A stretch of 64,000 bases of DNA, from contig NC_135553.1 in assembly GCF_964340395.1 (NCBI RefSeq), positions 11,038,501 through 11,102,500 on the forward strand, in the 5' to 3' direction. This document shows positions 53,876-64,000 of the stretch, piece by piece. The translations under genes and the position numbers were made by a program. This DNA comes from Glandiceps talaboti. Lineage: Eukaryota; Hemichordata; Enteropneusta; Spengelidae. Each line of letters starts with the position of its first letter. Within the stretch, counting starts at the first letter, position 1. Below the pieces are notes generated by a model. The model was given only the letters and a program-made list of their open reading frames with translations. It did no database searches and was not told the origin of the DNA.

Positions 53876-54448
53876 CTAGTAGGTGGATGACAGTCTTGGT
53901 TTATTCTGTTCAACATTTTCATTTGTTGAAGAGTCTTGTTCCTGACTTTGCAAAGGTTCGTGAACAGCTTCAGAACCGCTGATTTCTTTTTCCTCACTCT
54001 GTTGACAGTCTTCCGGAACAACTCCCGACACTGCCGCGGGTGCTGGCACTGTCTCTGTGACTGTACTCATCTGGACAATATAATTGCTTCCCCGACTGCT
54101 CTTTCTAGTAGTACCGCCTTCCATTTGGCTATCATACGCTATTTTCTTCATTTTGAAATAAAACAAAAACGCCGGACAAAGAAGCATGAAACCAAGAACT
54201 AGTAAAGCACCTCCAAGCGCTATGTCCAAAACTTCCCCTAAGAGGGCGCCCACGATGGTGAGCACGAGTCCTGATACGACTAATATCGCTGACAAACCTA
54301 TTAAAACAAGCATGATCTTTTTACTTTTTAGATATTTAGCTGCATAATTTGCTTGCACGATTTGTTCCGGTGTCATCTGCTCAACTTGTGACACTTGTGA
54401 GTACGTCGTGTGTGTTGGTGCGGTCTCGGTGTTCTGTCCCCCAGCCAT
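53876..54448 (-). CDS. Two-TM protein without PPxY (array gene 9)
   Basis: Single exon, 190 residues, with ATG in strong context (ACCATGG) and TAG at 53,876-53,878. The N-terminal 44 residues are Thr/Gln-rich and polar. Helices lie at about 45-68 and 73-98 with a short loop GEVLD. They are followed by a basic stretch (FKMKK), a Ser/Arg segment and a 70-residue acidic Glu/Gln/Ser tail. No PPxY or N-x-x-F tail exon is visible downstream. The hairpin GLVLTIVG..LLVLGFMLL resembles one half of the TMEM171-like protein at 19-20 kb. Function unknown. Confidence 0.82.
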   Translation of the reverse strand: MAGGQNTETAPTHTTYSQVSQVEQMTPEQIVQANYAAKYLKSKKIMLVLIGLSAILVVSGLVLTIVGALLGEVLDIALGGALLVLGFMLLCPAFLFYFKMKKIAYDSQMEGGTTRKSSRGSNYIVQMSTVTETVPAPAAVSGVVPEDCQQSEEKEISGSEAVHEPLQSQEQDSSTNENVEQNKPRLSSTY

Positions 54449-55765
54449 GATGGTACGTGTGATCAGTAATTACAAAGTTCTGTCTACTACCATAGACTAA
54501 GTATCATCAGTTCTGGAATTAAAGACATGATAATAAAAAATTAGTGATATTCAATCTAATGTTGCTAAATTGTGACCATGAAGGCCTTTCGTACATCAAC
54601 CAGATAAAAAAAGAGTAGATAAAAATGTCTGCATCCTTCTCTACCTGTAATGATTGATTGAATATCAACAGTTAACCGGTAACTTCAGTGTTGTGAGTTC
54701 GTCGTTTTGCAAACACGATGGGTATCCCAAAACCTGTTCATGTGAAGCTAGACTGATTTGAGGTCAAACCAAATGCTGGCCTATACAATGGTTACATTTT
54801 AAACCATCTCACCGAGGTAGTAGGAACTCTGATTTCTATAGAATGTGATTCATCTCAAAATTTGAATGTGCCCCAAGAAAAAAATCGAACAAATTAACTA
54901 CCGATTGAAAAGAGCGTGGACAATAAAAACGATTGTTGCATTACAGAACAGAGATCGGGTGATTAAATAATCGATTCTGTCTTACCTATTGAAATCACAA
55001 GGGTCTTCGTTTATGGTGTCATTGCCCCTTTACAACGAATCCAACATCAGGAAAAAAACATCCATGCTTTCTTGCACGTACTAACATTAAAATGGTGTTG
55101 AAATATAGAAGAACGACAAGTGACTAATTTTTATTTGTTCCTTTGTGTTATCAAAACTGCCGCCCACTAATACGACGTGCATTCCACAAACTTTGGGTCG
55201 TTTTATCACAAATCGAGTAATTGAGGGTATTACTGAGACCCGCAGTTATGTGCCCATCTGTGCAAACACAACGCGTGTACTTTGACCGTGTAGGCGTAAG
55301 GTCAGAGTTCAGATGTCAAAGTGTCTGTTGATTATTTACAAAATTGAATGAGTTTATTGTGACATGGGTGGATCTGCCTACGGATGGATAACGGTTGATG
55401 CTATCCCCGAAGGACACCGTCAGTGCATGCAGTGTTTGCTTGTCATGCTCTTATCAAATGATAGATCGACATGCAAATGGCTGCAGATTATTTTTAACTC
55501 TTCAATTTATTATTCAAGTGAACTACGTACAATTAAGACAAAATGATAGTACACTTCTGTTGTTGTGTTACATGCTATTTCGAGCGAATTGGATGTGAAT
55601 CGAACGGGAATAGATTTCCTTCTTATCAGGTAGCAGCTCTCTGACTCCAGCCTACCACTCCGATAATAACTTATGTCAATCAGACCCTTTTTTGTTATGT
55701 ATACACTTAAAATACACCAGGCAAACATAAAATAAATATAAACAAACAAACAAACAAACAAACAA

Positions 55766-55806
<41 letters not shown>

Positions 55807-57675
55807 ACACAAACACAAACACAAACACAAACACAAACACAAACACAAACACAAACACAAACACAAACACAAACACAAACACAAACACAAACACAAACAC
55901 TGGACTTACATATGACGCCGTAGCATTTCCAAAATATCTTATGTTTATTTCAGTACAAAATATCATATATCAAATGAAAGAACACTGGAAATTTTACAAG
56001 TAATTTATTCTCTCCAATTTTATGAAAGAAAATGGGAGCGGCAAGTCAGATGTATGCAAGCATTTCGAAAGGGTTAACATCCAAATTATTGAAGAGCAAA
56101 CTGCGCTCCTGGTACACTTAAACCACCTACATGCTGTGAATGTGGAGAAATGGACTTGATACGTGATGGTTATACAATTGTATTTGTACAGTTGTTCGAT
56201 ACCACTATGTACTAATCAGTCAACGATTATGAAAGAATACTTCGTTCCGTTTGAGGTTGAACCATCCGTTTATCCATGTATTGCAATTTTGTTTTTATGC
56301 CATCAACCACTTGGCAGGTTTCTGTGCTCAGGATGTAAGAGTGTATCCCTTTGTTCTTAATGCACTTAAATGGTGAAGTACACGAACGGGTAAACTAATT
56401 AAATGGTAAACTTGTTATAAAAAGTCAAATTGAATTCCTTGCTAGTGAGTGCATGGATGGATGACGGTGGTTTTCTCGGTAGGATACCATTACTATGTAA
56501 TGGTTCCGTTGATGTCCGTACACCAACCGACCAAATTCGCGACATTGGTGGATTTCATTGAGCATACACAACCACCTGTTGATTTCCTCGTTGGCTCTGG
56601 TGACAAAGCATCCAGCTTTTCTGCGTCGTATTTCAAAGGACAAATCGAATTAACTAAATTTAGTGAAATACGCTTTTATCTATAAAATAATATGGAGACA
56701 GGTAAGTTCAAAGGGAAAACGCGGTAGCACGGGAGATTCTGGACAAGCCCTTCCTAATACGACAATGAACTTGAAACATCTGGACTGCTTTTCACCAAGC
56801 CACCGTAGAACAATACCTGAAATCCTAAGCAACTGGCTAAAGCAACACAACTGGCAGTATGAAACCCATTACCCTTTGATAGACACACTCAATAGTCATT
56901 AAACTTTATACTGTCATACACAATATAAGTATTCCTTATTTGTTGCAACCAAGGTTAATATAAATTAAGTGATTTTGACGTTAGATTTCAATCCGAATAG
57001 TTTCCATGCAAGCGATTCTACAAAGTTTGAAATCACCTTTTTCAAATCAATGATGTGTGAAATGTCATGTCGAACATGGATAGTGATACACGACTCATGT
57101 GTTACTGTTTACTGGTGTAGTTTTTACAGTCAAACTGTACATAGCAGGAATACACAAGCTAAGCTTAGTATATTTGCTGTTGATTTTGACCAGGTCCTCT
57201 CAACTGTCGGTTGAGGAACAAAAATGTAGTCAATACCAACCAACGAATATACTAAATCAATAGATATGCAATAACACATGCTATCGCTTATCTATTAACC
57301 TCTGCTAGAAATTCAAAATGTCAGACATAATTCAGCTGTTACAAACTAGAAAATTCACTGAACAATCCATTTTCTACTAGGCTAACGTCCTACCTATGCG
57401 ATGACAAGTCCTATGAAGCATGGAGGTGTAACTTAGGTATGAAAAGTACACCTCCACGCAGTGAGTAATCCAGACCACTGTAGTCTGAAATTTCATTGTT
57501 TACATGGTGAATCTAAATTCCCCAAATTTGTTATCATATCTACGGCAGCCATCTTCGACCCAAGTCTTCTTCTGGTGATACCAACGTGGTAGTTGTATAA
57601 CCTCCGATTTCCGCTACGTTTGAGGCTTAATGAAGCGGCTCAATACGCAGGTTATAAGTTACCATGGTAACCATT
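54449..57675. other. Intergenic with one compound microsatellite
   Basis: Contains a microsatellite at 55,740-55,900. Overlapping short frames on plus at 56,449-56,685 and 56,663-56,902 have a protein-like composition but no domain, start context or splice logic that I recognise. The gene promoter at 54,448 is at the left edge. Confidence 0.5.
55740..55900. repeat. (CAAA)n(CAGA)n(CAAACA)n microsatellite
   Basis: Seven CAAA, eight CAGA, then about 16 ACAAAC hexamers. The first two blocks repeat the CAAA/CAGA order seen at 40,858-40,965. Confidence 0.96.
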
Positions 57676-58381
57676 TTAAATTAATGGAGTGTTCGGAATG
57701 CTACTCCTGATTAGTTTACGCTGTTCAAATCGAACACTCCTACATTTCCTGTAGAATCCAATACCAAAGAAGAAAGACAGTAGTCCAGCAAAGAATAGTA
57801 GTACGCCAATACGTATTGGCCGAGTGTGTGAGCTGACAAATATACCAAGGAAAAGAAGTATAAGTCCCAGACTAACAAGGATGGATGATATAATAAAACA
57901 GGTTAGAAAACCAATTCTGTAACGTCGAAGAAGCAACGCTAAACGTGCATCCCGAGTAGCCTGATCATCGACTTCAAGTTTACTGCCATTAGTTTTAGTC
58001 ACAGTGCGCACGTGCCGTTTCTCTCCTGGTTCCCGAAGTGGGCGATCTGGCGGTATGTCTTCGTCGTCACTACTCATGTTGGAAAGCAGTCTGCAAATGA
58101 CAAAATCAATAACACAAGTTACTTAGGACCAAAAACAAACATATAATCTCTCCCACCTGTACAACTGCAGTGGATTGTAATGCCGATAATTACATAGCGT
58201 TGCAGAATGTCTATTAGAATCTCTCAGTCTAGGTCACGATCTCAAATTGCAGTTACTAACGATTGTATACATCACAGCCGAGCTGGTGAAAAATAATGTA
58301 ATGACAATATTTCTACAGAGGAAAGACGCTACATCTCTCGAATATTTATATATTTGGTTCATACCTGACCTCGTCCGCCAT
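57676..58381 (-). CDS. Two-TM protein with 17-nt first coding exon (array gene 10)
   Basis: Two exons join: 58381-58365 (MADEV plus two bases) and 58090-57676 (stop TAA), giving 143 residues. Donor GTATGA and acceptor TTTGCAG meet in phase 2 to make Arg6. The frame then runs through a second Met (residue 11, ATG at 58,077), which would be the start if the micro-exon is not used. An acidic Pro-containing N-terminus is followed by a basic region (50-64), helices at about 65-90 and 98-118 and a basic tail (119-132). No PPxY (the DIPPD segment lacks Tyr). The layout SLGLILLFLGIF..GVLLFFAGLLSFF resembles a TMEM171 half-unit. Function unknown. Confidence 0.8.
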
Positions 58382-59223
58382 GATGGCCACTAACAAGCAA
58401 TTCCTTACATAAGTTATGTAAGTTTTGTGTATCGTAATTCAATCAGGTAAAACGGTGCAAAGACTTAATTTAACTAATCATATTTAGCATATACATACGA
58501 TTCTTAGTTTGTTAATAGTATAAAACAACTATTAAATTCAGAATCTCTACAAAAAAATTTGAAACGCACCTTGTGTAGGAGTCCTACCTGTATGCAGTGT
58601 GGACGTTATCACAGGCTTGGTTAGTGATTCCACGCTGTTGACGATTTGACCGTCGAGTTACAGTTCAACTAATACCATGTCTGTAGGTAGTTGGTTATTA
58701 AATACATTTCGGTATAGGCGTCAAGTAACTCTGTAATGCACAGATCATGACAACCATAAACATGGCTGATAGCAAGATCTTCAGAGTCAATATCCGTACT
58801 TGAAGTGTCTTTACGTGCCAAAATTGTAAAAAGGAAACGTAGGAATTTAGCCAAGAGGAAATGGTGTGGTAATAAGAGAAGAACACCTAGATATGTTTTA
58901 ATGTTCAACTGTTCTTGACCGATGACCACATATAAATACGTGATTAGTCTGCTATGTGTCTCCAGTATTGGATTATAAGCAAATGATTCATTAGATGTGA
59001 CCAGTGATGAAACTGTTTGTCACCCACAGGTAGAACAACAATCGATAAAAAATAAAGTTGGCACTTAAAATTCTAGCAATGGGTGACTGTTCTATAAAAT
59101 CTGAAAGAGTTCTAATCAAAGTTTACTGCACTCTGCACTCCGAAAATATTGCAACTTGAGACACAGTTGCAGACGACATGGCCCCGACCCATTGCGCACA
59201 GCGTAAATACACATGTGTACCTG

Positions 59224-59417
59224 TACCTACCTACCTACCTACCTACCTACCTACCTACCTATCTACACGTCATACATACATACATACATACATACATACA
59301 TACATACATACATACATACATACATACATACATACATACATACATACATACATACATACATACATACATACATACATACATACATACATACATACATACA
59401 TACATACATACATACAT
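59224..59417. repeat. (CTAC)n(CATA)n microsatellite
   Basis: About ten CTAC units, a short break, then about 36 CATA units. Tyr-Leu-Pro-Thr and Ile-His-Thr-Tyr frames are artefacts. Confidence 0.98.
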
Positions 59418-59604
59418 GTTTTTTAAAACAATCTTTTATTTATGTTGGACAGTTCTTTAAGTTAAGTTTGTTCTTATAATAAGTGAGGGCCAACGCTCAT
59501 AGATTAAGAAAACTGCAGCGTCCGGGGAACACATGCATGCTGTAGTAGAGTCAGACTGAAAGACAACCATCTTACAGCAAAATGGTAAATTTAATCAAAC
59601 CCTG

Positions 59605-59690
59605 ACCAGGCCTCGAAACCCGACGGCACAGGAGGGTATTAGCTAGGTCACTGGTCTAAGTACCACTAGGCCACCGACAATGTAATACAC
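59605..59690 (-). mobile_element. tRNA-derived SINE head
   Basis: In minus sense: A box TGGCCTAGTGGTACT (plus 59,659-59,673) and B box GGGTTTCGAGGCC (plus 59,609-59,621), about 38 bp apart. The B box has one extra base against consensus, which argues for a SINE or pseudo-tRNA. Confidence 0.6.
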
Positions 59691-59787
59691 ATGTGCCTAA
59701 AGAGCATCATTACTGAGGAAGTATGAAAACTGTAGTTGGCTTTCATTTGTTTCTCTAGAGACAAGCTAACCGTGGCATTTAATTTCA

Positions 59788-60297
59788 TCAAACTACGAAT
59801 TCTCTGCCAAATTTCCACGAATCTGACAAGTGAACAGTACTAGCTTGCACTGTCGGCTCAGAGTTTGTAAGTTTACTGACATACGCCTTTCGCTTTGTTG
59901 CAAAGCTTCGTTCTGCTATACAGTCAATAGTGAACGTTAACATAAACAGAAACGCTGAAATACCTAACGCTGAAAACGCAACAGGTTCCAGTACGTGCGA
60001 CGCTCCTGGATATTTTTCGGAAAAGAAAACCAAAATCGCCCCTGACATTCCGATGAAAAAAGAGAGATATAAACAACGGAAGGCTTTCCGTTCTCGCAGT
60101 TTGTGTTTTTCGTGTAGAAGAGTAAGTTCTAAGCTTTCAACGTCTTCTCTGTTTACTGCAACCCAAGTGTCTTTTTTGTGCAAGTGTTCTCCCCTTTGAA
60201 CAAATGTGGAATCTGGATAATCACCGCTGTAAGGAGAATGTTCTTCTGTTAACAGCGCAACTGTTTCAGAGTCGTCTGCTGGCCGGTTTGATGCCAT
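59788..60297 (-). CDS. Two-TM protein without PPxY (array gene 11)
   Basis: Single exon, 169 residues from ATGGCATC at 60,297. An in-frame ATG at 60,315 would add MKITCD. Stop TGA at 59,788-59,790. The N-terminus is acidic with a dileucine-like SETVALLTEE (10-19), followed by a charged stretch (49-73) that may be helical. Helices lie at about 74-92 and 104-126. Then come a basic segment and a Ser/Thr tail. No PPxY. A TTTATAG acceptor-like site lies upstream, so a 5' UTR exon is possible. It is the first gene of the same-strand array. Function unknown. Confidence 0.8.
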   Translation of the reverse strand: MASNRPADDSETVALLTEEHSPYSGDYPDSTFVQRGEHLHKKDTWVAVNREDVESLELTLLHEKHKLRERKAFRCLYLSFFIGMSGAILVFFSEKYPGASHVLEPVAFSALGISAFLFMLTFTIDCIAERSFATKRKAYVSKLTNSEPTVQASTVHLSDSWKFGREFVV

Positions 60298-61715
60298 ATC
60301 ACACGTTATCTTCAAAATCTAAAGTGTGCCTATAAATGAAGTAAGAAAAATAACGTTCGTGGGATAAATTTAAATTCCAGGCTGACTTATATGGCGCCCT
60401 CTGTAATGATCATGATAACACACAATCTCTTGTTTTTTTCTAGCGGGCGCAAATAATCATAGGGTTATCGTTAACTTCCAGTGCGCGTGACCTGGTCACT
60501 GGACACAATAAATCAACCAGTGCTAATCATTGATTTTAGAATTATGTTTGTATTAATTGTGTCTGTGGCGTAGCATGAAGCTGAATTTCATTTTTTTTTA
60601 TATTTCCTAATTGGCCGCAACTACATACTTCCGCCGAAATCGTCTGAAATGTTGTGGGCTATATATACGAAAATGTGCATAGACTTCGATGTCATGTTGA
60701 CATTTGAAATCGTGTTGACCTTGTGTTCAACAACAACCAAACGGTGACAGACAACGCGTTACACGATGACGTCATGATATGGCTGAATTATCAAAATATA
60801 TCAGTATAAACAACACACCTTTGAAACTTACCGTTTAGTGACTATTAGGAAGTGTGCCGGTATCAACGTTGTGTATGGACTCAAATTCTGGATTGCTGGA
60901 TGATACTGTTCACTTCTATACAGTTGTTGATTTTTAAGTAGGCACTGACACTGGTGGAGGGGTCTTATTCAGCCACGTATCGATAAAGGCAGTCGTTGTT
61001 TAAAATTTGTATCAAATCTGTAGCCGAGTAGGCTCAGGTTAATATGTATGTTATAAGCAATCACTGGCTATGTCAACGACAAACAAGACACCGTCATCTT
61101 CAGACGAATTTCCTTCGAAGCTCATTATATGACGTACCAACTAGCCCAAATTACGTCATCAGTTGACCTTCGACCTGTATTCTGAATCACTGTACGCATC
61201 ACAGTCGTAAAGTACTCTATAAGCCCTGTCCCCATATGAATCGATTTCGAATCGAATCAACTTATTGAATCGATTCAGTTAAACCGGTTCAAATTCAGTT
61301 TATGTCCCGACACGAAATGTTAGAAATGGATTTGAATCGATGCAATTTGTTTACCCTACAGCAGCACTACGAACATGATCATTTGATTTGACATATAATT
61401 CTCCCGGCATAATTCTGTACCCGTGACGTATCCCAGTTTCATAATCAACAACTTTAAGAATCTTGTCAACAAGCAAACGACAGGCAGTTATCATAGAGCA
61501 AAGAGTACAGTAAGGGAAGGGTAAGTCTATTGGACAATTTTTCCAAGTCATTTTCTCATTACTCGAAACTACAATCTCACAGCTATAGAATTTTAAAAAA
61601 ATTTCTTTAATGATAAAAGAAAGGATGTGTACTATTATGTCATGTCTCAGGAAATTGTCATCAATTTTGCAAATTGTTTGGAAGTATTATTCTTGAACTT
61701 TGATTTTTATTTTTT

Positions 61716-61957
<242 letters not shown>

Positions 61958-62119
61958 CTGTCAACACATTTTCAGTGAATTTATATAGGGCGTTGCATGC
62001 TATACTGTTCACAGACTCTGTTTGATACAAACTGCACATTCTACAATACCAAGATTCCATGAATAGTTTCTTTTTATCTACATTTATTTATTTCATTTTA
62101 TCAGACCGTGAACAAACGG

Positions 62120-62195
62120 AACATGTTACAAACACTGAGGGAAAAGTAAACAACTGAACTGGATTAATAACACATTGGGCACAGCATTTCAAGGG
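62120..62195 (+). repeat. Dispersed repeat copy B
   Basis: Partner of 2,675-2,745, same orientation. Confidence 0.45.
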
Positions 62196-62230
62196 AAAGG
62201 ATTCCTTGTGAAGTCATATATGTTCATTGT

Positions 62231-62341
62231 CTCGGTTACCCATAAGACTCTCACCGCTGGGGCTAATCTCCGAGACCGCCCAGACGAGGTGGGGAGGTCT
62301 CGTAGGCAGAGCCCCCAGCGGCGAGAGTCTGGTTAACCGAG
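62231..62341. mobile_element. Compact fold-back element with GC-rich arms
   Basis: CTCGGTTACCCATAAGACTC at the left end pairs with the right end GAGTCTGGTTAACCGAG. ACCGCTGGGG pairs with CCCCCAGCGG, and CGAGACC with GGTCTCG. Arms are about 48 bp around a loop of about 14 bp. It is more GC-rich than its surroundings, so it is probably an inserted MITE-like or structured element. Confidence 0.7.
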
Positions 62342-63819
62342 CCTACTACTGCCAGTATGTTTAATGTTAAAAAACGCGAATGGAGATAAAATGCGTTGAA
62401 TTGGTTTCATTCCCTTTCACTCATTTATTTCATTATACTGTTATTCTTTCCCTTGAAATCACGCGGAGTCGTTTATAGTGGTCTGAATTTAAATACACCA
62501 TGCTTCGTGGGGGAAATGCGTCATTTTAAAACTGCAATAGTTTTTAACTGTAGTATCGTTTTTCGACTATACAACCATAATCTATTCACTGAAAAGTATT
62601 TAAAATACCAATAATTAGACATTGAATATTAAGCAGTGGTCGATCTTATCAATAAAGTACAATACGTTGAAATCGTCATCGCCGTTGGGGGCGCTGATTT
62701 ATGGATGAGGATCCCAAAATCAATTACAATTTGATTTGATTTATTTTACTAGATACCACATCATGTATACAGCAACAAATATACATTCACCGCAGGTGAT
62801 TCATGGTTTTCAGGATGTAGTAAGTTATATCTAGCAAAAACTTTTCAAAAAAAGGCTCCCGTTGCAGCTTGTGCAGAAATGTTGACGGGCGAGGGGGAGG
62901 CGCCTGAAGAGGGGAGGGGGGGGGTGTCTCAAAATTTATGTTTCACGTCGTATGACCACCGAACTATACTGTAACTCGATGGGAAAATCATAGATTGTTG
63001 AGAACAAGATCAAGTAAACAACCAAACTCTAGCACTGAAATTACTACTGACAGGAAACGCTTTCAGATGGCAAAGATTTTGGGTGATTCGTCCTCCTTTT
63101 TATTTTCAGATTGGTCCCCAAGGCGGATTACAGATATTAATATGTAATTAAATGAACGAAATAGATATATACAAAGCGGACAGGACACAAATATGGCAAA
63201 CACTGTATTTTGAACACCAAACATATTAATCATCTCATCATGTTATACGCTTTGACAGGAATGGAAGATATTCAAAGTTTCACTTCCCTCCTGAAACAAT
63301 TAAAAACTTCTATCTGTCATGTCATTGAAATTATAGAAGCAGGTCTTTCAAAATAGTGACGAAATGATGACGAAATAGCGATATGATTAAAGTGTTCCAT
63401 GTACGGATGTGCCTTGATTACAACATTCTTCACCGTGACAAAGTTAATATGTTACTGCTCACCAAACATATATCTCGGAATACCACTGTTGCTGGATATT
63501 ATAGCACCACTATGACTATTGCAGCACTGGTTATAGTTTACATAGTTTATAGTTTAGTAGTAACGCAACGCTCAGATACTGTTAGAAAAAAAATCATATC
63601 CTTCCCAATCAATTTGATAAAGCTCTGTGCAAATAAATCTCTTTAAAAAAGTGATGTATTACTAATATACAAGGGAAGCCTGTTGACTAGAAACAAAAAA
63701 CCTCGTGTGGTTCAACGAAAATCTTATTAACTTAAATTGCTAGATTTCATAGTTTGACTCTAAGCTTACAACGGTATTAACATTACTACAACTGCTCCTT
63801 TTCACCGTCTGGAAAAGGA

Positions 63820-63850
63820 AACATCTTATCGCTATTGCTACATTTTCTTT
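63820..63850 (+). repeat. Partial unit of the ATCTT..TTGCTACATT repeat
   Basis: ACATCTTATCGCTATTGCTACATTTTCTTTG is close to the last unit of the array at 42,765-42,905. Confidence 0.4.
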
Positions 63851-64000
63851 GTGTGTGCTATCATTATTTTGTCAGATAGTCGTTAAATAATGTACGTACA
63901 TTGTAACAACCTATGTTCAGGTATGCCAACCGATTATAATATGTAACAACTGTACTTCTATACGGTTTTGTCATATATCAGACGATGAGATCTACAATAT

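Larger units (their letters stand above)
58382..59787. other. Intergenic with microsatellite and SINE head
   Basis: Contains a (CTAC)n(CATA)n array and a tRNA-like element. Minus frames at 58,669-58,929 contain an acidic peptide (STDIDSEDLAIS) but no splice partner is convincing. A minus AATAAA (plus 59,435-59,440) lies about 350 nt past the stop of the gene at 59.8-60.3 kb. Confidence 0.5.

Noticed and set aside
56449-56902. Two overlapping plus frames of 78 and 79 codons
   Set aside because: Composition is protein-like, but the frames are offset, have no splice logic between them and match no family I know.
58669-58929. Minus frame with an acidic peptide, possible tail exon of the gene at 59.8-60.3 kb
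   Set aside because: That gene already ends in a stop within its exon and no donor before the stop fits.

Overview
This window is animal nuclear DNA: AT-rich, with short exons, GT/AG introns of about 150 to 1,800 bp, many microsatellites, tRNA-derived SINE heads and fold-back elements. There are no operons or ribosome-binding sites. The gene content suits a marine invertebrate (deuterostome or lophotrochozoan), but the sequence alone does not fix the species. All intron/exon calls come from reading splice signals and codon phase by eye.

Left part, 1-6.2 kb, plus strand: the 3' seven exons of a cholinesterase/carboxylesterase-type alpha/beta hydrolase. Ser, Glu and His of the triad are present and the C-terminal tail looks like a GPI-anchor signal. 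The 5' end lies outside the window.

The rest, 8.6-60.3 kb, is a head-to-tail array of eleven small membrane-protein genes, all on the minus strand. Ten encode a short two-helix membrane hairpin. The one at 19-20 kb encodes two such hairpins repeated exactly 100 residues apart and resembles the TMEM171 family. Genes at 8.6-10.2, 13.7-15.3, 27.2-28.8, 39.6-41.8 and 45.4-47.3 kb carry PPxY or near-PPxY motifs, usually two. Their coding region is split by phase-2 introns, so a membrane exon is joined to a separate tail exon. That exon starts with an N-x-x-[F/Y] motif and in four of the five genes ends in PPPxY. Genes at 33, 36-37, 53.9-54.4, 57.7-58.4 and 59.8-60.3 kb have the hairpin but no PPxY that I can see.

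The PPxY proteins look like membrane adaptors for WW-domain proteins such as NEDD4-family ubiquitin ligases. That role is inferred from motifs only. The array appears to be a lineage-specific tandem expansion and is the main discovery candidate. The gaps hold microsatellites, four or more fold-back (MITE-like) elements, SINE heads and otherwise unremarkable AT-rich DNA.
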